Position numbers and translations under genes: made by a program. The notes beneath the pieces are model-generated. The model worked only from the letters and a program-made list of their open reading frames with translations. It made no database searches and was not told the origin of the DNA. DNA of 64,000 nucleotides from contig JASISA010000001.1 in NCBI GenBank assembly GCA_031771865.1, forward strand, positions 2,356,001 to 2,420,000, written 5' to 3'. Of the stretch, positions 32,447-42,425 are shown piece after piece; the first letter of the stretch is position 1; each line of letters starts with the position of its first letter. The stretch comes from Nothophaeocryptopus gaeumannii. Its lineage: Eukaryota; Ascomycota; Dothideomycetes; Mycosphaerellales; Mycosphaerellaceae.

Positions 32447-34456
32447 TCAAGCCAATTGCCCACTCAAAAGATCATCCCATAGAGCTCCCTTCTCCAGAAA
32501 TCCATGATGAATCACACTGACCAGCCAGTAGTCCTTCCTAATCCTCTCAAGCAGTTTACTGCTCTCCGATCCAGGCTTATAAACCCTCTGCCATGCGCCC
32601 CAAATTTCAAAGGCTTCCTCTAACCATGCCTTGAACGAAACAGCCTCAATGATAGTCGGCGTGATAATCTCTTTGCCGGTGAAGGTTCCCCACGTAACGG
32701 GATTCACAGACCCCTCATCCGAACTCGCAAAGTCACCCTTCGCGTTCCCTGCGAAATATGTGATTTGTGGATGTTCGTCAAGCTGACATCGCAGGTTCTT
32801 CCAGTCTTTCTCGGGGATGAAGAACTCCACAAAAGGTTTCTGGAAAACAAACCCGTTCTTGGGTCCCCAGCCGAATATCGGGTCGGTGGAAGGCACGCCA
32901 TTGACGGCGGGTTGAGAAGCCACCGTCCACCAACCTTTATTGATCAGGCCGAGAAGTTCATTCTTGATGGAGAGAGTCTCGGGTTGGAGGCTCTCTTCAG
33001 ACCAAGGGATCGCATCGATCTCGCCTTCGAGATGACGGCGGAAGCTGTGGGAGATGTCTTCGATGGAGGAGGGCTCGCCCCAGAGACGTTTGGCGTCAGG
33101 GACGCTTACGTGGAGGGAGACTCCGTAGCCGTCGATTTCTCCGTAAGCGGGTGATCGCGCGTCTCCCCAGCGGCCGTTGGGGAACTCGTCCCATGTAGCT
33201 TCTCTGCCGAGTGTGCCTTCGCCTTCTGAAATGGCTAGTGTGTTTGCTCGGCTGTTGATCTTTTCTTTGGGAACACCGGCTTCGTTGTCGGGCGCCTCGT
33301 AGGCTGAGGTACGATTACTACTCGTACTGGAGGCCCGCGTGTGCGAGATGATGATTCTGTTCCGGGGTTGAGAGTTGGCCATTGATGACTTCCTACGCTG
33401 GTGTTTCTTCTTGGCATCCTCAACTAGGACGAAGTCATCCATTTCTTCATCGGCGACTGCTTGGTCGTCGACACCATTTGGAGCATCCAAAGGAGGTTGT
33501 TTCGGTATGAGGTCGCATCGCTCCAAAATCTGTGCGACGACCTTCTCCAAGTTCAATGTGTAGAAATGGAAGCCTCGGGGGCCTGTCTTGCACTCCATCT
33601 TCTTCATACTTTCCACAACCTCGCTCATGACATCCACGCCGACTCTCTTAACAGCTTCGTCGTCACCTTTCACGGCCTCGAATCTCTTAGATACCTGCGG
33701 CGGCAAAGTGGCGTGGCTCAGCTTTGTAGTTCTCCGCAAAATCTGGTAGCTTTGTACGGGCATCAGGCCTGGTATGATGGGAATGGTCTTGAAGACGCCG
33801 GACTCATGCTCTCGTAATCGCTTCTCATACTTCTGATACGCCTCGAGGTCGTAGAACAACTGAGTCATGATGAAGTCTGCGCCTGCCTTGGTCTTCTCAA
33901 TCAGGTATGGCAAGTCATGTTCCACGGATTGATTCTCAGGATGCGACTGATCAGAGTGTCCTTCAGGATATCCTGCCACTCCAACACAAAAGTAGTCTCC
34001 ATACTGCTTGCGAATATACCGCACCAGGTCTACTGCCCAAGTGAAGTCTTTATTGCTGTCATCCTCTTCCGCATTAGGCTGCGAGTCATCTCTGTACTCT
34101 TCGCTTCTGGGCGGGTCACCCCTCAAAGCAAGTATGTTCCGTACTCCCAGCACTTTTGCCTGCTCCAATGCCTCATCGATCAGCTTTCGGGACATATTCG
34201 TGCAGGTCAGATGGAGACATGTCGTCAAGCCCAATTCCCGCTGCGTGACCTCCGCCAGCGCGAGCGACTTGGACGATGTGCTCCCTCCAGCGCCCCATGT
34301 GACGTTGACGAATAGTGGGCGCAGCGAATGCGCCATACGCGAGAGACGCGCATTGAGATTGGAGAAGCCCTGCTGCGTTTTCGGCGGGAAGAACTCGAGG
34401 GAGAAATAGGTCGCGTCCGGCGGGAGGGCGGCGATCTTGTCGGTGAGCTTATCCAT
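32447..34456 (-). CDS. MET12: Methylenetetrahydrofolate reductase, MET12 type, 669 aa
   Basis: Reduces 5,10-methylene-THF to 5-methyl-THF in the cytosol, feeding methionine synthesis. The catalytic barrel opens with FSLEFFPPKTQQG and includes WGAGGST, HLTCTNMSRKLIDEAL, ILALRGDPP, VGVAGYPEGH and FIMTQLFYD. A disordered linker (about 320-410) follows. The regulatory domain begins EATWDEFPNGRWGDARSPAYG and includes IFGWGPKNGFVFQK and VTWGTFTGKEI. SLEFFPPKT and the SVIHHGF ending match the Met12 paralogue better than Met13, from memory. Single exon, ATG at 34456. Confidence 0.94.
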   Translation of the reverse strand: MDKLTDKIAALPPDATYFSLEFFPPKTQQGFSNLNARLSRMAHSLRPLFVNVTWGAGGSTSSKSLALAEVTQRELGLTTCLHLTCTNMSRKLIDEALEQAKVLGVRNILALRGDPPRSEEYRDDSQPNAEEDDSNKDFTWAVDLVRYIRKQYGDYFCVGVAGYPEGHSDQSHPENQSVEHDLPYLIEKTKAGADFIMTQLFYDLEAYQKYEKRLREHESGVFKTIPIIPGLMPVQSYQILRRTTKLSHATLPPQVSKRFEAVKGDDEAVKRVGVDVMSEVVESMKKMECKTGPRGFHFYTLNLEKVVAQILERCDLIPKQPPLDAPNGVDDQAVADEEMDDFVLVEDAKKKHQRRKSSMANSQPRNRIIISHTRASSTSSNRTSAYEAPDNEAGVPKEKINSRANTLAISEGEGTLGREATWDEFPNGRWGDARSPAYGEIDGYGVSLHVSVPDAKRLWGEPSSIEDISHSFRRHLEGEIDAIPWSEESLQPETLSIKNELLGLINKGWWTVASQPAVNGVPSTDPIFGWGPKNGFVFQKPFVEFFIPEKDWKNLRCQLDEHPQITYFAGNAKGDFASSDEGSVNPVTWGTFTGKEIITPTIIEAVSFKAWLEEAFEIWGAWQRVYKPGSESSKLLERIRKDYWLVSVIHHGFLEKGALWDDLLSGQLA

Positions 34457-36996
34457 GATCGCACTGGAGAAGCAGAACTGCTTGAAGCGTTCTGTATGGA
34501 CGTGATGTAGTGGTGATGTTGGTCATGTCTAGATGGTGAAGGGAATGTTCTGTTGATGATGTTTTCGCGCCTGGTCCCACCAAGACAACAGCCCGCACTC
34601 TGCCCGCACTAGGGATCGGCAGCTGCACGCGAGCAGACGGGATTCTTGCGCCGGTTACAGGGCCTAGACCGTCCTGATGGTTAAATTTACTTGGGCAGGG
34701 ACTGTAAGAGGCTCATTTACGAGATAGACAGACGAGAACAACCTCGGAATCATCTCTATCGACCAACTGGAGTGGGAACCATGGAGAAGAAAAAGAGAGA
34801 TACTACCCAAAAAAGAGCTTGCGTTGAGGCAGGGACGCTCACTAGCTTCATCTACAACTGGAAAGGTCCTGCAGTCGCAGACATCCCGATAAGCGAGCAC
34901 ACAACGTTGACAAAGACTTCGGAGCCTTCGAATCACCTCCAAACGTCTGAGAGGAATAATTCGGTACAGAAGATGGGAGGCCGATGCCATATACCAAGGA
35001 TACAGGAGCAGAGGAGTAAGGAGCGAGGTCAAGAAGACGGCTCCGCGGTTGTCTCCTCGTCATCCTCCGAGACTCCTGTGACACAGGCTTGCCGTCATCG
35101 CCTGAGATCGACAACAACCACATACAAGACCTGACCCCTCTGACGATGACCATGCTCATATGTCGATGCTGCTTCCAGGCTGCGATTCTCGTGAGGGAGA
35201 GCAAAGACTATCGCGATCACATCGATAATGCGACTTCAGTTACGCTGTTGCTGGTAATGAAGGCAAATGCCTTGTAACGCAAAAGGAAGTGGGGACATTG
35301 GCTCACATGTCCACCTTCATCTATGATTCTTGCGAGATGTGCGTACGACTGCAGAGCGGGATGCTGTCGGCCAACAGTAGAGGCCGTACACGTCAATCTA
35401 GCGCTTAGCCTTGTGTTCTGCGAGCACGACACAAACGGTTCCACACTGCTCTCGGATGATGACGCGCGAATCACTGTGTACGCATGGACCAGGATCGCGA
35501 TTGTGCCGTGGAAGTGTACTTCCAGCTGAGTCGGGAAGAGCAAACAGCAGTACGCTCGCGTAAAGAAACTACCCTGCGTAGACGGTCGCAGGTAGATCTC
35601 CGATGGGGGGACGCGCACAACAATGAGCAGACCTGCCACCAAGATGTTGTCGTTGGGCTGATGTTGGGCCCTTATCAGCGGGCAATGATTCAATCAGATG
35701 TCGTGGTGGAAGCAAGAGAGCCAGACCCAGAGGTCCTCCGTTCGAGCATCGCAAAATCGGGAGGAGACGCAAGCATGATACCAAGCCTCCGAGTCGTATT
35801 TGTGAGCGAGTCGATGAACATATAGCCCGTGGACAGAACTATCTCAATCGTCCAAAGTGGCCACTTTATGGACACTATACCGGGCAACATGACGATAGTG
35901 GATCGAGCAACCTAGAGGAGTTCACGATGTTGGTGCCCGCTGCACGTATCCGGCCTTCCTTGTGTCCTGGATTTCCGCTTCAGGAAGCCTGCGTCATTAA
36001 ATTGGGGTGGGTATATGTGTTCGGACCAAGTGTACGGGACACGTCACGTGGCAAATTTTTACTGAATCGCTTACTGCCAGGTCCGGTATCAACGTTGCTG
36101 TCATGGACCAAGGAATCTCAGAGCGTTGAAGCAGGCCTTCCATGCAAAGCTGAGGGAAAGAACCCAGTCAGCTGGATCCTGCGTCAGTGGAGATCACGAA
36201 GCCACGCTTGCTGATCTCATGGCTCCACCCTCACTCCAACCGCATGTCAGCCATCCACACGGACCGTGAGCGCGATAGCATGAAGTAAAAGCAGCCGTGG
36301 GCCGTCCTATTCATCACCACTCTGAGTCTGACCGTAGCGTTCGGACGAAGGGGAGGGACGACAGGTAATTGATTTGCCCTCAGTGTTGTTCCGATGATCT
36401 GCAGTGAAGATGCAATTCTGAGGCGCTGCCACTTGAACACAAAATTCTTTGAGCCGCATTCACTGTCAGGGTCCAGCGTGGTTGCGGGGAAGTACACCGG
36501 CGTCATGCTCCCAGAGCGATCTACCAGGACGATACCGCTTTAATCGATTCGTCCTTCCACGATCAAAGGAGACTCCCGTCTTACTGCATATCGTACCAAT
36601 GAGAGATCTTCGCAGAGCCAAGGGATGAGCTACGGAAGCTTTCGTTCGCTTCCGTTGCAGACCCCAACGCTATGCGGCTCTTCTCAACCCACTCAGGGTT
36701 CGCTACGAGCGTCGAGGCGTACCATAATTACATCTTTCAAAGCAGATCAGTCTGGGACTCTGACGCAGGGTCTCCACTATCTTGTGCTCACCAATGACCA
36801 CCTGTCTATCAATCTTGTCGATATAGGGTGGCCGTCTGCCAGATTTTACATTAATCACTCCGTTAGCTTTTCAAGTTGAACCTGATTTGACCAAGACAAT
36901 TTCAATCGCAGCGACAACAACACAGTCAGCGCGTCGATAAAACATATCGCAACATCTGCTCACAACGTACAACGCATTAACAACACATCAACCACA
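34457..36996. other. Gene-poor stretch, 2.5 kb
   Basis: No ORF here has a proper ATG, coding composition and a recognisable domain. Candidates near 34664-35134, 35217-35693, 35484-35825 and 36231-36506 were inspected; most open at non-ATG codons. No transposon remnant, tRNA or long repeat was recognised. The last 100 bp are A/C-rich, fitting a 5' UTR for the next gene. Confidence 0.4.
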
Positions 36997-37313
36997 ATGT
37001 CCGCACAAACGCAGTCGTACGCGCCGAACGGCTACATGGAGCCAATCACCGCCGAAGACCATTTTGCGCGTCAGTTCGATATGGACAACCCAGAGGCTGC
37101 TCGCAACTCGTACCAGAGGTGAGGATCTACCACGAATAATACATCGTGCGCACAGATCTCTAATGGTCGTCTAGAGTGATGCACCAACACACCAAGCAAC
37201 AATTCGAAATGGCGACAGCATCTTCACGCCGACGATCGACCAATGCATCGGCAGAGATGGCTACCTTGTCACCTGAGTCCAGTACCGACTCTGTCAGCTC
37301 GACCTCGTCATAA
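36997..37313 (+). CDS. Small Ser-rich conserved protein, 86 aa, one intron
   Basis: Too short per exon for simple ORF detection. Exon 1 (36997-37118) begins MSAQTQSYAPNGYMEP and includes EDHFARQFDMDNPEA. The gtgagg donor and tctag acceptor define a 56-nt intron (37119-37174). Exon 2 (37175-37313) continues VMHQHTKQQFEMATASSRRR and ends in a run of Ser/Thr (DSVSSTSS) before TAA. The RRRS segment could be a phosphorylation site. Short proteins with HTKxQ and SxRRRS are conserved in filamentous ascomycetes as I recall. The function is unknown. Confidence 0.7.
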
Positions 37314-38137
37314 TATGCTACCTCGTTCGACATGTCACCTCTCTGGAGACGTGATATCTTCACTTAGTTTCGTTTGCCACGAAGCTACATGTACGTTACA
37401 GCGAGCGCTTGATTCAGGCATGGGATGGATATGGAACGGCGTTTTGGATTGCAATGGATGGGGTCACGGAAAGTTGACGGGGTCACCAGAGCTCCCATAG
37501 TGTATCCACACATACCTTTGGATATGACAGCATGTTTACTCTACACATCAGTATACCGACCGTGTATCGACATATCATCGAACGAAAGGCTTGCACCTTC
37601 ACCCTTATTTATTGTTGATTCATGTCATCCGTCATAGACAATGTTCTTGTTTCGTCGCCACCACGTTGCAAGGCACTGCCACATTGGATACCTAATTTAC
37701 CATGTTATACCCAGCATTCAAGCGTGAAGTAGTGCCTCATTCATGCTTGCATATTCTTACACTTCAGGCGTCTGGTGGCCTTCACATGTCGCCAAGACCT
37801 AGCTTAGGGTTCGACGATTCCATTACTTCACTGGTCAACAACAACATAAAGTCGCTCGAATCGCGCCCAGCTTGGAGTCATTGAAATCAGCATGCTTGTT
37901 TCGTAATGCTTGTAGAGTATCAAGGAGTTTGAAGCGGAAAGGAGCGGCCGATGGACGATGCACGGAATTAGACAAATCTGTAGACGGTTGAAATTTGGGG
38001 ATGCGGTACAACACGCGACTGGCACGGAAACTAAGACACCCCCAAGATTTGATTGTCAACACTTCACACCCGAAACTCTCTGACAACACAAGGTGATTAC
38101 ATTCAAACTCAAAGTAATCAACATGATCATACGAGTA
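37314..38137. other. Intergenic, no gene seen
   Basis: An 824-bp gap between the small Ser-rich gene and the 3' end of the F-box-like gene. Short ORFs only. Probably 3' UTRs. Confidence 0.45.
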
Positions 38138-38737
38138 CTACCTTTCCGCCCTCTCCAACGCATCCGCTACCTCCCTCCTAAAACAAAGCGAATCGTGACT
38201 CTTTCCCCAATGCTCACTCACCACCACCCTCCTCGAATCCACACCAGCCCTTACCATCTCCTCCACGAAATCCTTAACCGTCAAGAACTCAATCGTTTGA
38301 AACCTCTCCCCGCTTCTCGGTGGATTTAAAACTACCCTCTCCCCACCACTCCGTCCCTTCAACACGATCCTTTGAATAGATCCAGCGTTCTTTGGTCCGA
38401 TGGATCGAAGCCAGCGGAGGAAAGGCGCGCCGTTATGCAGGCGGAGAATAGCGTTGAAGGTGTTGGTTGAGTAGAAGATGGGACTTGCCTCGCGACGGAT
38501 GGTTTTGCATGTCTGGAGGAGGGCACCTCGGGAGAGGATGTTCGTGCGGAAGACGCGTGGACCAGGGTAGGTTGGGGGTTGATGGGAGCCTGAGAGGACG
38601 TGCTCATAGATCGCTAGGCGGAGTTCTGGGGGAAGAGTTTCTAAGAGGAAGCAGCGGGAGTCTTGAGGTCTTGGTGGAGGAGGGGGAGGGTCAAGATGGG
38701 AGAAGGAGAGGTGTGAGAGTGCTTCTAGATCTTCCAT
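38138..38737 (-). CDS. 2EXR/F-box-like protein, 199 aa
   Basis: Starts at the ATG at 38737 (MEDLEALSHLSFSHL). An upstream in-frame extension exists but reads as non-coding. After a Pro run comes FLLETLPPELRLAIYEHVL, the F-box-like/2EXR N-terminal motif. ALLQTCKTIRREASPIFY follows, the second typical segment. The rest has no catalytic motif. Such proteins are numerous in Dothideomycetes; a role as substrate adaptor is possible but untested. The gene lies alone, away from the similar cluster near 57-61 kb. Confidence 0.75.
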   Translation of the reverse strand: MEDLEALSHLSFSHLDPPPPPPRPQDSRCFLLETLPPELRLAIYEHVLSGSHQPPTYPGPRVFRTNILSRGALLQTCKTIRREASPIFYSTNTFNAILRLHNGAPFLRWLRSIGPKNAGSIQRIVLKGRSGGERVVLNPPRSGERFQTIEFLTVKDFVEEMVRAGVDSRRVVVSEHWGKSHDSLCFRREVADALERAER

Positions 38738-39129
38738 AATGGATTTTTTTCTTGAATAAACCAATCTGCTAGACGAGCTCAGTAGTTGTATATGTCGAGA
38801 ATGTTCCTGTCTTGCACGAGGTCGATGTTTCCTCAAGCTATACCAGCAGTGGATAGGGATTCGATGCGCTAAGGCACCAATGACGCGCCAAGGGAACTCT
38901 ATTTGAGCCGCATCGTCAATTCTGTGACATTGCCAATGCGAAAACTCAGAAGTGACTCTATCCAACTTTTCACGCATCGCAGGACATCGAACAGACCGAA
39001 GACACATAAGACAAAATCGGCGACGCAGAACACACCACAGACTGTTGACTATCCCATAATACTACCTACCTGGATTGCTGCGAGAACACGACGCGTACTT
39101 CAACCGGCGACGCGCCTCCCTCTTCCACC
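38738..39129. promoter_or_regulatory. Divergent promoter, F-box-like / PQ-loop
   Basis: A 392-bp gap between divergent genes. No specific element is recognised. Confidence 0.4.
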
Positions 39130-40260
39130 ATGTTTCCTCCCTCGGGCTCGTATGGACTGGACATCGAAGCCATATCCGGAATATGCGGATCCATATCAAT
39201 CGCCTGCTGGATTGTCGTCTTCTCACCTCAAATCATTGAGAACTTCCGCCGCAGCTCTGCTGAAGGCCTCAGCGTGGAGTTCATCATCATTTGGCTCCTG
39301 GGAGATGTCTTCAACATCCTTGGCGCTGTCCTTCAAGGCGTCTTGCCTACGATGATCATCCTCGCGATCTACTACACTCTGGCCGACATTGTCCTTCTTG
39401 GCCAGTACTTCTACTACGTTGGCTTCCGACTTCGCGACCCAAAGCCAGTCAAGCCTCAGGACAGCGAGGAGCATGCGCCAACAGAGCAGTCACCGTTGAT
39501 CGCAAATGGTCAGGCTAATGGCCATGCAAATGGTCATGCCAGTCCACGACCTCCAAATGCGGCTGATGTGGAGACGCGCACCCGCTCGGGATCTGCTTTC
39601 CGCGAACGCTTTGCCAGCTTGGATGGAACACACTTTTCACCAGCTGTTCCAATTCACTCGCAACCACAAGAGGCCGGCGAAACGGCGCCGCTGAAACCTC
39701 ACCAACCACGAAGCTGGACACAAGCGATCCTATTCAACAGCACTGCCATCTTACTGGTTGTCTTGGCTGGCATTGCTGGCTATTACCTGAGCCCATCTAA
39801 GCCCGAGCACGAGAATGACAAGTCGCCAGCGCAGACGCAGGCAGACAGTCTACAGTTCAGCGTGTGGGGCCAGATATTCGGCTACATTTGCGCAGTCTTG
39901 TATCTTGGCAGCCGCATACCGCAGCTGTTGCTGAACTATCGCCGCAAGTCCACAGAAGGCCTGAACGCTTTGTTCTTCTTGTTCGCTTGCATTGGAAACC
40001 TGGCCTACGTCTGCTCTATCTTCGCCTTCGAACCGATTTGCAGCAAGCACAGGCACGGTCACTGGCAAGAGAGCTCATGCAAGCCTGGCGAAGTTTCTGC
40101 AGTGTATGGCCGATACATTCTGGTCAACCTGAGCTGGCTGATTGGCAGCCTTGGCACGCTGTTCCTGGATTTTGGAGTGTTCATTCAGTTCTTCATCTAC
40201 CGAGACGTCGGGAACGATTCCATTGAAGAGGACAGAAGAAGAGAGCCCAACAGTCGATAA
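39130..40260 (+). CDS. YPQ1: PQ-loop vacuolar amino-acid transporter (YPQ type), 376 aa
   Basis: Seven-helix PQ-loop protein of the vacuolar/lysosomal membrane; relatives export cationic amino acids or cystine. The first PQ loop is CWIVVFSPQIIENFRRSSAE and the second is GSRIPQLLLNYRRKSTEGLN. Both carry the Pro-Gln dipeptide followed by a basic run. Between helices 3 and 4 is a polar loop of about 150 residues (roughly 105-200), containing NGQANGHANGHA. The C-terminus FLDFGVFIQFFIYRD ends in a charged tail. Single exon. Confidence 0.88.
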   Translation: MFPPSGSYGLDIEAISGICGSISIACWIVVFSPQIIENFRRSSAEGLSVEFIIIWLLGDVFNILGAVLQGVLPTMIILAIYYTLADIVLLGQYFYYVGFRLRDPKPVKPQDSEEHAPTEQSPLIANGQANGHANGHASPRPPNAADVETRTRSGSAFRERFASLDGTHFSPAVPIHSQPQEAGETAPLKPHQPRSWTQAILFNSTAILLVVLAGIAGYYLSPSKPEHENDKSPAQTQADSLQFSVWGQIFGYICAVLYLGSRIPQLLLNYRRKSTEGLNALFFLFACIGNLAYVCSIFAFEPICSKHRHGHWQESSCKPGEVSAVYGRYILVNLSWLIGSLGTLFLDFGVFIQFFIYRDVGNDSIEEDRRREPNSR

Positions 40261-40329
40261 ATGCATTAGTCATGGAGTATTACATATTACACTACAGCAT
40301 GCTGGATAGGGCCATCATCTCGGCAAGGC

Positions 40330-40830
40330 CTACAGCTCAGTCGCCTCTGCCGGTGCCGGCGTGGCCTCTTCCCTCTTCAAGTGCACAGTGCATGATGCTA
40401 TACCCGCACACCTATTGCCCTTGCCTGGCTTCGCCGTATTCGACTTCGGCGCCGGCGCAGCAGGCTTCGGCTTCGCAGGGGCGGGTGCGGCCTTCGGCGT
40501 GGCATACTTGATGCGCCAGCTCTGACAGTTGGCCTTGCCATAAAAGGCGCCAGATTTGCCAGCCGCGCAGATCTTGTAGAACTGCGGGAAGCAGTATTGA
40601 GATGGCACCCACTGGGCGGGGTTGCACATCAAGAGACCGTCGATCCAGACCTTCGCGCCGGCATTCGAGACGCCATTGCTGGCATAATTGGATGGAATTA
40701 CCAGGTTCTGGATCGCGCAGAAGCGGTTGATGGCATCGTATACTTTTGGGTGTTGAGCCTTGCAGACGTCCTTGTTTGCGGCTGCTGCGAGAGTTGCGAA
40801 GACGGCGGCGGTGAGCGTGAGGAGTTTCAT
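40330..40830 (-). CDS. Small secreted cysteine-rich protein, 166 aa
   Basis: The signal peptide is MKLLTLTAAVFATLAAAANK, with predicted cleavage near residue 18. The mature part carries eight cysteines (DVCKAQ, RFCAIQ, LLMCNP, QYCFPQ, KICAAG, ANCQSW, RCAGIASC), enough for four disulfides. A Pro/Ala/Lys linker (TPKAAPAPAKPKPAAPAPK) lies before the last pair. No known domain is recognised. Size, Cys content and secretion fit apoplastic effector-like proteins, but a saprotrophic role is equally possible. Convergent with the PQ-loop gene, 69 bp apart. Confidence 0.78.
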   Translation of the reverse strand: MKLLTLTAAVFATLAAAANKDVCKAQHPKVYDAINRFCAIQNLVIPSNYASNGVSNAGAKVWIDGLLMCNPAQWVPSQYCFPQFYKICAAGKSGAFYGKANCQSWRIKYATPKAAPAPAKPKPAAPAPKSNTAKPGKGNRCAGIASCTVHLKREEATPAPAEATEL

Positions 40831-42425
40831 TTTCCGATGTCTTGCTGGAATTTGGAACTTTGGTTTTACTGGTTTTGGAATCGTGAACTCAATTTCGATG
40901 TCACTGTGATGGAAATTTGCGCAGATCAGACAGCTTCACCATGCTGCCAGCTTATATTCCCAAGCTGTGGGCTATTCCTGGAAAGAAGTAGTCACGCATG
41001 CGGAGCAGCTGGCCGACGAAGTACTCCTTCATATTGTTCCTCGAGTGCGCGAGGCAACTGAACAAAGAAGAATGAACTGAGCTGTTGAGCTGCCATTGTT
41101 CGGAGCTCCAAGGCCAAGCCAGCTACCAAGGGAAGCCCCTAGAGAGCACAAAAGGACACACATGCGGCTGCAACACACTTCCGACATTGGACGCAGCACG
41201 AGAATCGCTGGAGTCAAATGTGCACGTGTTGGCTTTGAGGTGAAGGTTCAACGAAGAAAATGCCGAGCTGGCGGTAAATGAAGAAGCAGCTTGGAGAGCT
41301 CTTCGGCGTGCGTGACACAGCTCGACGCGACATTCAAACACTTCTGCACGGCCGCGCGTGGTCGACGTGTCGGCAATGATCACGAAAACGATGTGATGCG
41401 AACTGCGAAGCCTAGCCATACCGAAGATCTACGGACCGACAAATCAGTACCGACGGAAGCTACGGACCGTGGTCACAGCACATTCCAAGCCGCTGGAAGC
41501 TGAGAGAGCAGTTCGCTGACTACATAAGGACTAGTTCTGCAGAGAGGAATGCAGCACCAAATTCCTGGGCCGCTTTCGGACCGCATCGCTCGGCATACCG
41601 CGCTGCGTTGACTTCACTCATCAGACGCGTATGCCGAAATAGCACTGCGATAGGATTTCGCTCAGCGCCCGACCTCTCTGAGCAGGTGGTAGTTGACATG
41701 CTGTGGATGGCATCTGGACCTAATGCTCGAAGATGGGACGACTACACTAGCACGTAGCTCTACCTCAGCCTTGGCCGTCTATCACACTGGCCTGGTCATT
41801 CATCAGCTTCCACACCCTCAGCCCTGCATGAAGTCTTATACATTCCTTGAAACTCCAGACATTACCATCTCGATGCTGAGCTCGGGCCGAACCTCGGCCA
41901 ATTCGTGTCGGAAATCCTTGCTAAGCCGGTACTCCGGCCAGTGAGATGAGGCCGATGCAACCGGATCATCATTTGCGACACATTTTCAACTTGGCGTAAT
42001 CTGCTGGAGATGCGTACAACCGTCGGAGCTGTCGTCCCAGCTAGTAGCTGATAGGAAGCCCACATGCGAATGCCAACGAATGTCAATAAACACATGACGC
42101 TTACCGTTTCGAGTATCCAGACATCCCCCTTTTCTCCCCAACCAACGGTAGGGTGATGATCAGAGTCGTACTGACGGTGTCTAGCCCCCATTGAAGCTCA
42201 TCTTCACCACCAGGAGGGCGGCTCTTGCGGCATGAAGTGATTTTGTTTGTTTCTCTCATCCATACCACCGTGCCAACCAACACAGACCAATCTTACAGGA
42301 GCGCTTTCATAATGCCAGCGTCGCGATGGAAACGCAAGTAATGAATCACCCTCGCAACCGCGCCGAACGATCTTTAGTGTGCGTTCTTACCGTGCCGTTG
42401 GCCGTCGTCCCGCTCGTTAGAGACT
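40831..42425. other. Intergenic, 1.6 kb, no gene seen
   Basis: The region lies upstream of both the secreted cysteine-rich gene and the large surface protein, so it should hold both promoters. ORFs here are short and random in composition. No repeat or RNA gene is recognised. Confidence 0.45.

Noticed and set aside
34664..35825. Overlapping ORFs of 110-158 codons on both strands
   Set aside because: They mostly open at non-ATG codons, mutually overlap and have no recognisable domain or codon bias.
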